A DNA stretch of 64,000 nt, from positions 496,001-560,000 of the forward strand of contig NZ_CANMEU010000001.1 of the NCBI RefSeq assembly GCF_947497045.1. Reading direction: 5' to 3'. The position numbers were made by a program, and so were the translations under genes. This document shows positions 34,525-44,476 of this stretch, in pieces. A model generated the notes under the pieces. It was not told the DNA's origin and made no database searches. It saw only the letters and a program-made list of their open reading frames with translations. The DNA comes from an uncultured Tateyamaria sp. Its GTDB lineage: Bacteria > Pseudomonadota > Alphaproteobacteria > Rhodobacterales > Rhodobacteraceae. Within the stretch, counting starts at the first letter, position 1; each line of letters begins with the position of its first letter.

Positions 34525-36045
34525 TTATGTTCCTCCCTCGGAAACAGTCTCTGACGATCCGGATGCCCCCGGATCATTCGTCTGGATCGACCCGGCCAGG
34601 GCCGGATCAAGAGCGCGCACAGTTTCGATCACAACCCGGTCTGCACCGCTGGCGAGGGCTGCTTGCTCAGCCGCATCGCGCAGGGTTTTTGCCGCAGATA
34701 TCCGGGTCAGGATGGGGTGTTGCTCGACAATGCGGTCAAGCATGGCCTGCGCATCCGCGTCCCATGGGAAATCGCGGCGCAGGGTCGTCGGGGTCGCCTC
34801 GGCGGCATCCATGTCGGTCGCCAAGGGCAGGATGTGGAACAGCGCATCGAACAGCCCGTTGCACACTTCCTGAATCATATAGGTGGCACCGGCGTAGCCC
34901 ATGAAGGGCGTGCCGGTATGACGGCGGATCGCAGCGCCGGGGAAGCTGGCGGGAATAAACGCAGGGCTTGGCCCGTGCCCGCCCTTCAGCTCCGCCAGAT
35001 ACATCTTTTCATTGATGGATCCGAAAACGACCAGCGGACGCTTCTGGCCCATCCAGGCGCGCACCTCTTCGTTGTTCGTCTTCTTGCCCGCAACACGGGC
35101 GACCGCAAATGCACAAGGCAGGCCCATATCATCTTCAAGGAACAACCGGATCCCGCGGGCATAGGTCTCGTTTGCGACAACGGCAAAGGATGCGGTGGCA
35201 AAGAAATCCTGCGTGACGGACCGCCACAGGTCCCACACAGGTTTGAGCGTGGAGTGTTTTTCCTGCTCGATAAAAGGTTCGGGGTCGAGGCCCACCAAAT
35301 TCCCCAGTGCGCGCAGGAATTTGGTGGTACTCTCGACCCCTATCGGGGCTTGCAAGTATGGCTTGGCAAGAAGCTCACACAATCCACGCCCGAACTCGCG
35401 GTACATGCAGATGTTCACATCCGCATTCACCAGATTTCGCATTTCGGCCACGTGGGCACCCAAGGGATGCACCATGTTGACCTCGCAGCCGATCCCTTCG
35501 ACCAGCCGCCGGATCTCGGCCAGATCGGATGGCATGTTGAACGTGCCATACATCGGACCGAGGATGTTCACGCGAGGACGCGCACCTTCCTCGCGTTTCT
35601 TTTCGGGCGGCATGCGCCCTTTCGTCATGCCGAACTCGGTAAAAATCCAGGTCATGGCACGGTCCGCCGCCTCCCACTGATCCTCATCAATGGTGCGGGG
35701 CAGGAACCTCTGAATGTTGGTGCCCATAGGCGTGACACCACCGCCGATCATCTCGGCAATGGAGCCGGTGACGACAACAGCGGGCAGGGCCGGATCAAGC
35801 GTGCCCCAGGCGCGCTTCATCGCGCCCTCGGTACCATCGCGGCCCAACTCTTCTTCGCCGAGACCCGTAGTGACAATCGGCAACTCGTGCGGAGGCAGGG
35901 CGTCCGTATAGTGAAGCACCGACGTCACAGGCAGGTTCTCGCAGCCAACGGGGCCGTCAATCACACATTGCAGGCCCTTCACGGCGCAGAACGCATAGAC
36001 AGCGCCCCAATACCCGCCAGCCCGGTCGTGATCCATGATCAACAT
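34525..36045 (-). CDS. bchZ: Chlorophyllide a reductase, subunit Z
   Basis: BchZ with BchY forms the catalytic component of the nitrogenase-like chlorophyllide a reductase, which BchX reduces. The 506-residue protein has the cluster-ligand region [19 protein letters not shown] near the N-terminus and a variable acidic C-terminus. A family-B repeat separates it from bchY. It is followed without gap by pufQ. Confidence 0.97.
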   Translation of the reverse strand: MLIMDHDRAGGYWGAVYAFCAVKGLQCVIDGPVGCENLPVTSVLHYTDALPPHELPIVTTGLGEEELGRDGTEGAMKRAWGTLDPALPAVVVTGSIAEMIGGGVTPMGTNIQRFLPRTIDEDQWEAADRAMTWIFTEFGMTKGRMPPEKKREEGARPRVNILGPMYGTFNMPSDLAEIRRLVEGIGCEVNMVHPLGAHVAEMRNLVNADVNICMYREFGRGLCELLAKPYLQAPIGVESTTKFLRALGNLVGLDPEPFIEQEKHSTLKPVWDLWRSVTQDFFATASFAVVANETYARGIRLFLEDDMGLPCAFAVARVAGKKTNNEEVRAWMGQKRPLVVFGSINEKMYLAELKGGHGPSPAFIPASFPGAAIRRHTGTPFMGYAGATYMIQEVCNGLFDALFHILPLATDMDAAEATPTTLRRDFPWDADAQAMLDRIVEQHPILTRISAAKTLRDAAEQAALASGADRVVIETVRALDPALAGSIQTNDPGASGSSETVSEGGT

Positions 36046-36058
36046 GCCCGACTCTCCC

Positions 36059-36116
36059 CTGCTTCATCTTGCAGGGAAAACTCCACGGGGGTGTGGGGGT
36101 GTGAAACCCCCGCTCC
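36059..36116 (+). repeat. Dispersed intergenic repeat, family B (copy 2), inside bchYZ
   Basis: CTGCTTCATCTTGCAGGGAA and the following AACTCC match the copy at 62711. A GGGGGT/ACCCCC hairpin follows at 36095-36111. It fills most of the 91-bp gap between two subunit genes of one enzyme. Confidence 0.75.
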
Positions 36117-36136
36117 GACATATGCAAAACGGCGCA

Positions 36137-37708
36137 TCATATCATCTCAGCGGCCTTCGCCGCCTTCGCTTGCCGTTCAAGTTTCTTCTGATTCTGCGCG
36201 CGGAAATCCTCGCGCACATTTGGGGCACCTTCCCAGACACCAGCGGTGTCACCGGTCCCGACACCCTCAAAGAACTCCTTCATGTGCTCCATCCGCCCCT
36301 TGTTGGCGATGGCGGCATTGATGACCTCGGCCAGCGATCCGGCCCCGGCCACGCCCATGAGGGGGCGCGCGGAAATCAGGTTGGTGAAATAAAGACCGGG
36401 AATGCCCAGCTCCTTGGCCTTTTGCACAACCGGGGTCGTGCCGATGGCAAGGTCCGGCTGCACGGCTTCCATCGCGGCGCAATCATCCTCGAGCGAGGCG
36501 CGGAATTTCACTTTCACACCCATGTCCTCGAGCCAAGCCTGATCGGCCTCATTCCAAGGGGTGCGCGCGCAAGCGGTGCCGACATAAGGCACCGTCGCAC
36601 CGCTTTCTATCAGCAACCGCGCGACCAGTAATTCGGAACCTTCATAGCCTGACAGGGTGATGGTGCCGTTGATCGGTGTCGCGGCGAGCGCGCCGGTGAT
36701 CACGGGAAGCACAGCGTTTTGAGCGGCTGCAATCTGATCAGCCGAGCATCCATGCGCCGCGCCAATCTCGGCAAGCCACGTGGCCGTGCCATCCCGACCA
36801 ACGGGGGCCGACCCGACAACAGGGCGGCCCGCCGCCTGAAATTCGCGCACAGCAGCAGTATAAAACGGATGGATCGCCGCGACGACCGAACTGTCAAGCG
36901 CGGCATAAAGCTCGCGCCATTCCCGGCACGGCACAACAGGGCCAGCCGCCAGACCCAACGGGGCCAGCATCTGCCCGATCATCATCGGATCAGCCGGGAA
37001 CATCTCGCCCAGCAGTGCGACGGTGGGACGATCGGATTTACCGCCAACGGGGGCGGCCACGGGCCCGGCCTCGACTTCTTCTCGGGCGTATTTCAGCATG
37101 GCACCGGCCAGCACATCCTTGGCCTCTGCATGTGTCGGAATACCAAAGCCGGGCACGTCGATACCGACGATGCGTACGCCGTTGATCTCGTTGGGCAGCA
37201 GGCGCAGCGGCACACCCGAGGCCGTGGGCACACACAGATTGGTCACCACGATCGCGTCGTATTTGTCGGGGTCAGCCAGATCATGCACGCTTTCGCGGAT
37301 ATCCTCGAACAACTTGCCCGTCACAAGGGTTTCGGAGTTGAAGGGCACATAGCCCACCGACCGGCGCGCGCCGTAAAAGTGGGACACAAAGGTGAGGCCA
37401 TACACACAGCACGCGGACCCGGACAAAACGGTCGCCGTCCGGCGCATCCGCAAACCAACCCGCAACGACCCGAATGCCGGGCACATGGACTGAGGCTTGT
37501 CATGGGGTCCTTGCGGATAATCAGCCGCAAACTTGTCGAGCATCTCGGAATTGCCCGCCATACGCGCGGCCTTTTCCATCTCGGAACCCGAGTGGCAGCC
37601 AAGACCGTCCACAGGTGCACCACTTGGCGCGGGCATCTCTGCCTCGCGTAGGTGGCCTTTCGTCACCTCCACCGCGCTCGCGGCGTCATATGTGACTTCA
37701 TCACTCAA
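36137..37708 (-). CDS. bchY: Chlorophyllide a reductase, subunit Y
   Basis: BchY is the partner of BchZ. The protein has conserved Cys-containing regions (VDGLGCHSGSEMEKAARMAG, VLSGSACCVYGLTFVSHFYG, VVTNLCVPTASGVPL) that hold the iron-sulfur cluster. The frame is open further upstream, but that part is a family-A repeat, so I place the start at a TTG (37708), giving LSDEVTYDAASAVEVTKGHL. An ATG at 37636 (MPAPSGAPVDG) is the conservative alternative. No strong ribosome-binding site decides between them. Confidence 0.9.
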   Translation of the reverse strand: MSDEVTYDAASAVEVTKGHLREAEMPAPSGAPVDGLGCHSGSEMEKAARMAGNSEMLDKFAADYPQGPHDKPQSMCPAFGSLRVGLRMRRTATVLSGSACCVYGLTFVSHFYGARRSVGYVPFNSETLVTGKLFEDIRESVHDLADPDKYDAIVVTNLCVPTASGVPLRLLPNEINGVRIVGIDVPGFGIPTHAEAKDVLAGAMLKYAREEVEAGPVAAPVGGKSDRPTVALLGEMFPADPMMIGQMLAPLGLAAGPVVPCREWRELYAALDSSVVAAIHPFYTAAVREFQAAGRPVVGSAPVGRDGTATWLAEIGAAHGCSADQIAAAQNAVLPVITGALAATPINGTITLSGYEGSELLVARLLIESGATVPYVGTACARTPWNEADQAWLEDMGVKVKFRASLEDDCAAMEAVQPDLAIGTTPVVQKAKELGIPGLYFTNLISARPLMGVAGAGSLAEVINAAIANKGRMEHMKEFFEGVGTGDTAGVWEGAPNVREDFRAQNQKKLERQAKAAKAAEMI

Positions 37709-37719
37709 CGGGTCATCCG

Positions 37720-37774
37720 TTTCTTTTGACCAAAAATACCGCGGGGGGTCCGGGGGGCAGCGCGCCCCGGCCGG
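37720..37774 (+). repeat. Dispersed intergenic repeat, family A (copy 3), between bchX and bchY
   Basis: CTTTTGACCAAAAATACCGC is identical over 20 bases to the copy at 25236. It is followed by a G/C-rich hairpin-prone tract. It lies in the operon leader of bchY, oriented against transcription. Confidence 0.75.
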
Positions 37775-37807
37775 TCGCATCCTGTCAGGGATGCGAAATC
37801 CAAAGAT

Positions 37808-38809
37808 TCACGCCTCGTCATAGACCACCTCCAGCGAGGCCTTGGGCTCGGCATTGCTGCCGCGCATATCCATGTCAGTCGCCGGTTCTAGCACGACGTC
37901 ACCGCCAGTTTCGGAGGCATCAAACAGGTTCAGTAACCCATCCTGATCCAATGGTGCCGGGCGGACCGGAGGGGCCACCGCGACATTCTCTCCAAGGGCC
38001 GCGAACAGGTTGCCCCATTCGGAGTCGGCAGTGCCGACAATCTGGTAATTCGCGGATTTCTTGCGCAGGTCATCATTCTGCGGGATCGCGGCGAGGATCG
38101 GAATATCAACCGCTTCGGCAAAGGCCGCCGCTTCACCCGTGCCATCGTCCTTGTTGATAACGAGGCCCGCCACGCCCACATTGCCACCCAGCTTGCGGAA
38201 GTATTCAACGGCGGAACACACATTGTTGGCCACATAGAGCGACTGAAGATCATTGGAGGCGACCAGGATCACCTTTTGCGCCATGTCGCGCGCGATGGGC
38301 AGGCCAAAGCCGCCGCAAACCACGTCACCGAGGAAATCAAGCAGGACATAATCGAAGTCCCAATCGTGAAAGCCCAGCTTTTCCAACAGCTCAAACCCGT
38401 GGATAATGCCGCGCCCACCGCACCCACGACCCACTTCGGGACCGCCAAGCTCCATCGCAAACACACCACCACGCTTGAAGCACACATCGCCGATCTTCAC
38501 CTCTTCGCCTGCAAGCTTCTTCTTGGTCGAGGTTTCGATGATGGTCGGGCACGCCTTGCCACCAAAAAGCAGGCTTGTCGTATCGGATTTCGGATCGCAC
38601 CCGATCAACAGCACGCGCTTGCCCTGTTCGGCCATCATGTGGCTGAGGTTCGCGAGCGTAAACGATTTGCCGATGCCCCCCTTGCCATAAATTGCGATAA
38701 TCTGCGTCTTGGAGGTGGGTTCTTCGGCCACGATATCAGCGAGGTCTTCGTGCGCTTCGTCCCGCAGACGCTGATCGAAATCCTTCAGGTTCGGTACTTC
38801 GTCTTTCAC
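37808..38809 (-). CDS. bchX: Chlorophyllide a reductase iron protein, subunit X
   Basis: BchX is the NifH-like ATPase that delivers electrons to BchYZ. The 333-residue protein has the P-loop GKGGIGKS (42-49), Cys ligands for the shared 4Fe-4S cluster in EVGRGCGGRGII and [11 protein letters not shown], and the switch region LIGCDPKSDTT. The start is a GTG with GGGAG nine bases upstream, 2 bp after the bchC stop. Confidence 0.97.
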   Translation of the reverse strand: MKDEVPNLKDFDQRLRDEAHEDLADIVAEEPTSKTQIIAIYGKGGIGKSFTLANLSHMMAEQGKRVLLIGCDPKSDTTSLLFGGKACPTIIETSTKKKLAGEEVKIGDVCFKRGGVFAMELGGPEVGRGCGGRGIIHGFELLEKLGFHDWDFDYVLLDFLGDVVCGGFGLPIARDMAQKVILVASNDLQSLYVANNVCSAVEYFRKLGGNVGVAGLVINKDDGTGEAAAFAEAVDIPILAAIPQNDDLRKKSANYQIVGTADSEWGNLFAALGENVAVAPPVRPAPLDQDGLLNLFDASETGGDVVLEPATDMDMRGSNAEPKASLEVVYDEA

Positions 38810-38811
38810 GT

Positions 38812-39747
38812 TCAGTGCTCCCAGTCCAAAATCATTTTGAGGCAGTCGCCATCGCTGAACGCCTGCTCATACGCGGCGCGGGCATCCCTGGCAGGACGAC
38901 GATGGGTGATCAGACCCTCAAGGCTCAGCGCGCCGCATTCGACCAGCGCGCGGGTCGCGGCCAGATCTTCGCGCGTCCATTCGGCGGCAACGCGAAAGCG
39001 GGCCTCTTTCATAAAGGCGGGCGGAAAGGCGAAGGACAACGGCGCGGAATAGAACCCCGCAAGGACGATCTCTCCACCTTTGGCGATGCGCCCGACAAGA
39101 TCGTTCAGCAATGCGCCCTGCCCGGACGCGTCATAGATCGAGCGGTAGTCGCGGCGCATGTCGGTTTCGGGATCGAGCACCTGATAGCCCATCGCGCCAT
39201 CGCGCCGGGCCGGGTCGATTTCCCAAACCGTGGGCGCAGGCGCGCCTGCGGCAATTGTCAGCCGGGCCAGCAAGCGGCCCAACACGCCGTGGCCCACGAT
39301 CAGGTCCGGCACAGCCTTGTTCATCCCCGCCATCGCGTGGCGGGCAGTCGCGGCCAAGGCCAGCAACGCACCGGACGCGCCTAACGCCGGATCAATGCGG
39401 GTCACACGTTCGCTGTCAGTGACCAGCGTTCGGGACGCCCCGCCAAACAGGCCGAACGCCCCCTCATAGCAGTTGGCACCGGGCACAAAGACGCGGTCGC
39501 CGGGTTTGAAGCCGGTCATCGGGCCCGCCTCGACCACTTCGCCGGCCGATTCGTACCCGGGCACCAAAGGGTATCCCATGCCGGGAAAGGGCGGCATGTC
39601 GCCGGTCCAAAACAGTTTTTCCGTGCCTGTCGAAATCCCCGAATGCGCAACCTCAACAACCAGATCCGTTGCGCCGGGCGCTGTCAGCGCCAGCGTGCCC
39701 ACATCAAGATCGCGGGGGCCTTTCAACAGAACGGCGGAGGTGTCCAA
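38812..39747 (-). CDS. bchC: Bacteriochlorophyllide a dehydrogenase
   Basis: BchC oxidises the 3-hydroxyethyl group to the 3-acetyl group of bacteriochlorophyllide. It is an MDR-type dehydrogenase: [31 protein letters not shown] and [14 protein letters not shown] for cofactor binding. The frame is open to 39855, but that reads through two PpsR palindromes. I choose a TTG at 39747 ([14 protein letters not shown]), which has AAGGAA six bases upstream and matches the family N-terminus (311 residues). It is the first gene of the bchCXYZ-puf operon. Confidence 0.93.
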   Translation of the reverse strand: MDTSAVLLKGPRDLDVGTLALTAPGATDLVVEVAHSGISTGTEKLFWTGDMPPFPGMGYPLVPGYESAGEVVEAGPMTGFKPGDRVFVPGANCYEGAFGLFGGASRTLVTDSERVTRIDPALGASGALLALAATARHAMAGMNKAVPDLIVGHGVLGRLLARLTIAAGAPAPTVWEIDPARRDGAMGYQVLDPETDMRRDYRSIYDASGQGALLNDLVGRIAKGGEIVLAGFYSAPLSFAFPPAFMKEARFRVAAEWTREDLAATRALVECGALSLEGLITHRRPARDARAAYEQAFSDGDCLKMILDWEH

Positions 39748-39810
39748 GGGTGGTTCCTTTTTGGCAGGGCGGCGCATCACAGACTCGAGAGCGTGCCGCA
39801 CGGGGTTGAG

Positions 39811-39828
39811 TGTCATTCTAGTTAGACA
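39811..39828. promoter_or_regulatory. PpsR/CrtJ-type palindrome 1 upstream of bchC
   Basis: TGTCATTCTAGTTAGACA matches TGT-N12-ACA, the binding site of the aerobic photosynthesis repressor PpsR/CrtJ. It is paired with a second site 8 bp away, the tandem spacing known for bchC promoters. Confidence 0.88.
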
Positions 39829-39836
39829 TGTCGATG

Positions 39837-39854
39837 TGTCAATTAAATTGGACA
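39837..39854. promoter_or_regulatory. PpsR/CrtJ-type palindrome 2 upstream of bchC
   Basis: TGTCAATTAAATTGGACA matches TGT-N12-ACA. It lies 12 bp after the end of crtF and 8 bp from the neighbouring site. Confidence 0.88.
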
Positions 39855-39866
39855 CTTCTGGGCGAA

Positions 39867-40979
39867 TCAGTCTGGACGCCGCGCGGTCAGAGTTCGGGTC
39901 ACATAGGCGCGTGCTGGCGGCGGGCTGTGAATTTGGGTGAACCCCGCCTCGCCCAAGAGCGCCTCGACATCAGCGGCAGACCGGGCACGCCCTGTTTGCA
40001 TCGCCATGGTGTAGAACGCGAAATACACATCCCCCGCGCGATCCGGGCGGGCACCGCCGCCCATCGGCTCGGACACGATCAAGCGCCCACCGGGAGGGAG
40101 GGCATCGAAAACAGCAGCCAACAAGGCGCGCACCGTATCGTCCGAATGATCGTAAAGGACCCGAATCAAAGACACCGCATCCGCACCCGCGGGCAGCGAA
40201 TCAGTGTGGAAACTACCGGGCACGATTCGCACGCGGTCCGTCATGCCAACCCTGTCGAAACGGGTCTGCGCATCGGGCACAACGGAGGGCAGATCGAACA
40301 GTGTCATCTCTATCTGTGGAGCGGCCTGTCCGGCGGCTTCAAGGAACGCCCCGGTTCCTCCACCCACATCCAGCAGGTGGCGCACCCCTTTCAGGGACAC
40401 CGCCCGCAGCGTGTCTTCGGCCACAAGCCGTTGAGACTGCGCCATCAGGTCAGAGTAAATCCCTGCCTCACGCGCGGGCACGTCACCGCCAAAGACATAC
40501 GGCCAGAACTGGGACAACTGCGTTTCCTCCGGGCCGCGCAAAAGCGCAACCGGATCACGCAGGTCATCATAAAACGCCTTGTGGTGCCGGATCATCGCCT
40601 CAAGCCCCGGCACGCCCATTAACGCAGCCCCCTTTCGGGCAAGCGCAAAGGTGCCCCGCTTGCGTTTGAGCAACCCAAGGGCCGCACCCGCCTGCAACAG
40701 GATTTGCATCCGGTCGGCAGGCACATCACATGCGCGCCCAAGCGTCTCGGCACTTTGTGGACCTGCGCGCAAACGACGGAAGATATCCAGCTCAACCAGC
40801 GCCATCAACACCTGGGACTGAACAAATCCCTGCACCACGTCGAACAAGGCCGCACCGTCAGAGCGGGCACGACGTCTGGTCAGGGGGAATTTGCTGGCCC
40901 AACTTTGAAAACCGGGGCGAGCGACCAGCCGATTCAGCCAGCCACCACGCCACGTCGGCGGATCAGCAGCCTCAGACAT
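39867..40979 (-). CDS. crtF: Demethylspheroidene O-methyltransferase
   Basis: CrtF methylates the C1 hydroxyl of carotenoids in the spheroidene pathway using S-adenosylmethionine. The 370-residue protein has an N-terminal dimerisation/winged-helix part ([20 protein letters not shown]) and a Rossmann methyltransferase domain with [16 protein letters not shown] and the late motif [13 protein letters not shown]. The start is the ATG at 40979 (a GTG three bases earlier is possible), overlapping the crtE stop in a TGATG arrangement. It ends just before the bchC operators. Confidence 0.95.
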   Translation of the reverse strand: MSEAADPPTWRGGWLNRLVARPGFQSWASKFPLTRRRARSDGAALFDVVQGFVQSQVLMALVELDIFRRLRAGPQSAETLGRACDVPADRMQILLQAGAALGLLKRKRGTFALARKGAALMGVPGLEAMIRHHKAFYDDLRDPVALLRGPEETQLSQFWPYVFGGDVPAREAGIYSDLMAQSQRLVAEDTLRAVSLKGVRHLLDVGGGTGAFLEAAGQAAPQIEMTLFDLPSVVPDAQTRFDRVGMTDRVRIVPGSFHTDSLPAGADAVSLIRVLYDHSDDTVRALLAAVFDALPPGGRLIVSEPMGGGARPDRAGDVYFAFYTMAMQTGRARSAADVEALLGEAGFTQIHSPPPARAYVTRTLTARRPD

Positions 40980-41860
40980 CACTCACCCGGCACGTGGGTT
41001 GGCGCGACCACAGGCGTCAGACGCTCGGCATACATGCGCACCATTTCGGCCAGTTGGGCCTCACCGGGGCAGGCAGGAATGGATGCAATCGCCCCACTCA
41101 GGATATCCTTGAGCCGCGAAATCGCCCCTTGCACCCCAAGCTGGGTAACTGCATTTGGGCGGCCATGCAGATCGTCCTGACCCGCAGGCTTGCCAAGGGT
41201 TTCAGCGTCATAAAGGGCATCGCGCAGATCATCGGCGACCTGAAATGCCTCACCAATCCGGTCGCCAAGCTCGAACCAGGGTTCTGCATCTTGACCCGCC
41301 GCAATGGCACCCATCTGAGTGGCCGCAATGAACAGCGCCCCGGTCTTGGCCTGATGGTAGGCGCGCAAATCAATCTCAGCCTCGCTCTCCCACCCTTGGC
41401 CCGCGCAAATCCCACCTGGCATGCCAGTGCGCTGTGAGAGCGTGATAATCAGTTGAGCAACCCGCTCAGGAGCCAGATGCGCCTCGCGTGCCAAAATCTC
41501 AAAGGCCAGAACGATCAGGCTGTCCCCCGTCAAAACCGCAAGCGGTTCCGAATATGCCTTGTGCACGCTCGGCTTGCCGCGACGCATATCTGCGTCGTCG
41601 AAACAGGGCAGATCATCATGGACCAGACTGGCGCAGTGGATCATCTCAAGCGCAGAGGCAGCAGCGTTGGAGACCCGCGGTCGGTCATCCCCACAGGCCA
41701 TTGCCACGGACATCAAGATTGTGGGACGAATGCGGGCACCACCCGGCGCAGTGGCATATTCCAGCGCGCTGGCCAGACGGGGCGGCGTGGCGCGTCCGGC
41801 CCCCTGTCCCACGGCCACAGCCTCTGCGATTGCGGCTTCGATACGTGTGTTGAGGCCCAT
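40979..41860 (-). CDS. crtE: Geranylgeranyl diphosphate synthase
   Basis: CrtE makes the C20 precursor for carotenoids and the bacteriochlorophyll tail. The 293-residue trans-prenyltransferase has the first Asp-rich motif DDLPCFDDADMRRG and the second as FQVADDLRDALYD, plus the KTGALF region. It diverges from crtD over 77 bp holding two PpsR palindromes, and is coupled to crtF by overlapping stop and start codons. Confidence 0.96.
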   Translation of the reverse strand: MGLNTRIEAAIAEAVAVGQGAGRATPPRLASALEYATAPGGARIRPTILMSVAMACGDDRPRVSNAAASALEMIHCASLVHDDLPCFDDADMRRGKPSVHKAYSEPLAVLTGDSLIVLAFEILAREAHLAPERVAQLIITLSQRTGMPGGICAGQGWESEAEIDLRAYHQAKTGALFIAATQMGAIAAGQDAEPWFELGDRIGEAFQVADDLRDALYDAETLGKPAGQDDLHGRPNAVTQLGVQGAISRLKDILSGAIASIPACPGEAQLAEMVRMYAERLTPVVAPTHVPGE

Positions 41861-41885
41861 GCAGTTCGCTCCTAAAACCGGATAA

Positions 41886-41903
41886 TGTCACGTAAGTGAG
41901 ACA
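41886..41903. promoter_or_regulatory. PpsR/CrtJ-type palindrome 1 between crtE and crtD
   Basis: TGTCACGTAAGTGAGACA fits TGT-N12-ACA with good inner symmetry. It can control both divergent carotenoid operons. Confidence 0.88.
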
Positions 41904-41909
41904 CTAAAG

Positions 41910-41927
41910 TGTAAATCATACTGGACA
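41910..41927. promoter_or_regulatory. PpsR/CrtJ-type palindrome 2 between crtE and crtD
   Basis: TGTAAATCATACTGGACA fits TGT-N12-ACA. It is 6 bp from the first site and ends 10 bp before the crtD start. Confidence 0.85.
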
Positions 41928-41937
41928 CATTGCATGC

Positions 41938-43536
41938 ATGAGTCAACAATCAGGCCATCTTGGCAACGCTGCTGAAGCACGCGCGAAAGGGGCATCTATC
42001 TCTGCCACCTCACCATCTGAACACGCCGTCATTGTCGGTGCCGGTATCGCGGGCCTGGCCTGCGCGGCCCGGCTGCGTGCGGCCGGGTATGACGTGACGC
42101 TACTGGAACGGCACGAAACAGTCGGGGGTAAAATCCGCACAGTGCCGTCCGCAGCAGGACCGATAGATGCAGGGCCTACGGTTCTGACAATGCGCCATGT
42201 GTTTGATGATCTGTTCGCCACACTTGGTGCGCGGCTGGACGATCACGTCACCCTGATCCGGCAAAAGACGCTGGCCCGCCACTTTTGGCCGGACGGCAGC
42301 ATGCTTGATCTGTTTGCGGACCGCGGCCAAAGCACAGAAGCGGTGCGTCAGTTTGCAGGTGCACGGGCGGCACAACAATTTCGCGCCTTTTGCGCCCGGG
42401 CCGAGCATTTGTTTGCGGCCTTTGATGGCCCGATGATGCAGGCCGCCGAACCGCGGCTCGCTACACTCACCGCGCATGTGCTGAAACATCCGCAGCTGAT
42501 CCCGGCTATGGCCCCCCTGTCGACGCTGCAATCGCTACTCAGGTCCAGCTTTGATGACCCACGGCTGCGTCAACTCTTTGGGCGATATGCCACCTATGTG
42601 GGCGGCAGTCCGACGCACGCACCCGCCATCTTGTCACTGATCTGGCAGGCAGAGGCGGCGGGGGTCTGGGTTGTCAAAGGCGGGATGCACAAGCTGACAC
42701 AGGCGCTGGCGACCTTGCTGCAAACGCACGGCACCGAGGTCCGAACCAACGCCCATGTGGATCGGATCGAGATGCAAAACGAGCGCGCGGCTGCGGTGCA
42801 CCTGCAAGACGGAACACGGCTGGCCTGCGACGTGGTTGTCCATGCGGGCGATCCTCGCGCATTGGCCACCGGAACGCTTGGGGCCAGCACCGAACATATC
42901 GCAACGCAGACGTTCAAAGCGAAACGAAGTTTTTCGGCGCGCGTTCTCAGCTTTGCAGCGACGCCAAAGGGGCCGGACCTCGCCCATCACAACGTATTCT
43001 TCAGCGATCAGCCAACGGAAGAATTCGACGATCTGATGGCCGGACACATTCCGCGCCATCCCAGTTTCTACATTTGCGCGCTCGACAGGGGGCAGAAAAC
43101 AGCCCCTCCCGCCACCGAGCGCTTTGAGATCATCACAAACGCCCCAGCAACGGTTGGCACATCCAAAACACCCGAGGACATCACCCAATGGCTTCATCAG
43201 ATCACGCGCCAGATGGCACAACAAGGTATGACTTTCAGCCCGACCCCGACGACACAATCCGTGACGACAGCACAGGACTTCGCGCAGATGTTCCCGGCAA
43301 GTCAGGGCGCGCTTTACGGGCAAAGCCCGCACGGGCTGACAGCCGCCCTGCAACGCCCGACCGCCCGCACGGCGATCCCCAATCTTTACCTTGCCGGGGG
43401 CGGGACACATCCCGGGGCGGGGGTGCCGATGGCGACCCTCTCCGCCAAGCACGCGGTCGCGGCGATCTTGAGCGACCAAACTTCAACATTCAGGTTGGGC
43501 CAAACGGCTACGCGTGGTGGTATGTCGACGGCCTGA
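41938..43536 (+). CDS. crtD: Hydroxyneurosporene desaturase CrtD
   Basis: CrtD introduces the C3,4 double bond in methoxy/hydroxy-neurosporene. The 532-residue FAD protein has the dinucleotide motif VIVGAGIAGLACAARLRAAG, then GGKIRTV, and the C-terminal LYLAGGGTHPGAGVPMATLS typical of phytoene-desaturase relatives. The C-terminus TRGGMSTA is as expected for the family. The last ~25 codons overlap sequence that in another frame encodes the conserved CrtC N-terminal block. Confidence 0.94.
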   Translation: MSQQSGHLGNAAEARAKGASISATSPSEHAVIVGAGIAGLACAARLRAAGYDVTLLERHETVGGKIRTVPSAAGPIDAGPTVLTMRHVFDDLFATLGARLDDHVTLIRQKTLARHFWPDGSMLDLFADRGQSTEAVRQFAGARAAQQFRAFCARAEHLFAAFDGPMMQAAEPRLATLTAHVLKHPQLIPAMAPLSTLQSLLRSSFDDPRLRQLFGRYATYVGGSPTHAPAILSLIWQAEAAGVWVVKGGMHKLTQALATLLQTHGTEVRTNAHVDRIEMQNERAAAVHLQDGTRLACDVVVHAGDPRALATGTLGASTEHIATQTFKAKRSFSARVLSFAATPKGPDLAHHNVFFSDQPTEEFDDLMAGHIPRHPSFYICALDRGQKTAPPATERFEIITNAPATVGTSKTPEDITQWLHQITRQMAQQGMTFSPTPTTQSVTTAQDFAQMFPASQGALYGQSPHGLTAALQRPTARTAIPNLYLAGGGTHPGAGVPMATLSAKHAVAAILSDQTSTFRLGQTATRGGMSTA

Positions 43537-43562
43537 GCGATTGCGGCACGCGCGCCGTCTCG

Positions 43563-44405
43563 GTGATCGGGTTCATCGGGTCGGTGTTTTCGCCCTGGTA
43601 TCGCTGGTCCGGCCGCAAGAACCCGCAAAACCATGTCTGTATCAATGTGGCGACCTATGGCCCGGGCGGGCGGTTCACCATGACAGATCGCGGCGAATCC
43701 GCCCTGCGCCAGACCGCATCCCGGCTCGAGGTCGGTCCATCCTGCATGCGGTGGAGCAACGGCGAACTGATCATCGATGTCAATGAAATATCATCTCACC
43801 CGATGATCAACAGGATCAAAGGCCAGATCACCATCACACCCAGTGCGCTGACACAAGTCGAACTGCCACTTACGGAAGACGGCGCACATATCTGGCGCCC
43901 CTTTGCGCCGCGGTCCCGGATCACGGTCGATATCGACCGCAAAGGCTGGCAATGGGAGGGCGAAGGTTATTTCGACGCCAATTTCGGCACCCGCGCGTTG
44001 GAAGAAGACTTCAGCTATTGGACATGGGGCCGCTATCCGACAGGTGATGGTGCAACCTGTTTTTATGACGCCACCCGGCTGGATGGATCGGAACTGGCCG
44101 CTGCGTTCCGCTTTGACAGCACAGGCGATGCGCGATCAATACCCCTACCCCCGAAAGCACCCATGCGGCGCTCGCTCTGGGCCGTCAAACGGGAAACACG
44201 CGGGGATGCAGGATCCAACGCACGGCAAATACAAAACATGCTGGATGCGCCATTTTACTCGCGCTCGGCCGTGCAAACAACACTTGACGGAGTGGCCACA
44301 ACCGGGGTGCATGAGGCACTTGACCTCAAACGCTTCCGCTCACCCCTGCTAAAACCGATGCTGGCTGTTCGGGTGCCCAGACGCCCCAATTGGACGTTCT
44401 CCTGA
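43563..44405 (+). CDS. crtC: Carotenoid 1,2-hydratase CrtC (start uncertain)
   Basis: CrtC adds water to the C1,2 double bond of neurosporene-type carotenoids. Conserved blocks: VFSPWYRWSGRKNPQNHVCI, GPSCMRWSNGELIID, GYFDANFGTRALEEDFSYWT. The frame is open upstream, and a family-like stretch VGPNGYAWWYVDGLSDCG lies at 43485-43541, inside the crtD end. However, no ATG, GTG or TTG occurs between the distant ATG at 43188 and the GTG at 43563. The GTG is given as the minimal start (280 residues); a non-canonical start near 43460-43480 is possible. Confidence 0.85.
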   Translation: MIGFIGSVFSPWYRWSGRKNPQNHVCINVATYGPGGRFTMTDRGESALRQTASRLEVGPSCMRWSNGELIIDVNEISSHPMINRIKGQITITPSALTQVELPLTEDGAHIWRPFAPRSRITVDIDRKGWQWEGEGYFDANFGTRALEEDFSYWTWGRYPTGDGATCFYDATRLDGSELAAAFRFDSTGDARSIPLPPKAPMRRSLWAVKRETRGDAGSNARQIQNMLDAPFYSRSAVQTTLDGVATTGVHEALDLKRFRSPLLKPMLAVRVPRRPNWTFS

Positions 44406-44410
44406 TCTTC

Positions 44411-44460
44411 CTTTCGCCAAAAATACCTCGGGGAGCGCGAGGGGCTGGCCCCTCGTTCCG
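44411..44460 (+). repeat. Dispersed intergenic repeat, family A (copy 4) with hairpin
   Basis: CTTTCGCCAAAAATACCTCG is nearly identical to the copy at 28415. A perfect GAGGGGC/GCCCCTC stem at 44439-44454 follows. It lies between convergent crtC and tspO and could terminate both transcripts. Confidence 0.75.
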
Positions 44461-44476
44461 ACGCTGACACAATACC

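Noticed and set aside
34663-36321. Very long plus-strand open frame (552 codons) opposite bchZ
   Set aside because: It spans the antisense of bchZ and part of bchY with no recognisable motif; typical shadow in high-GC DNA.
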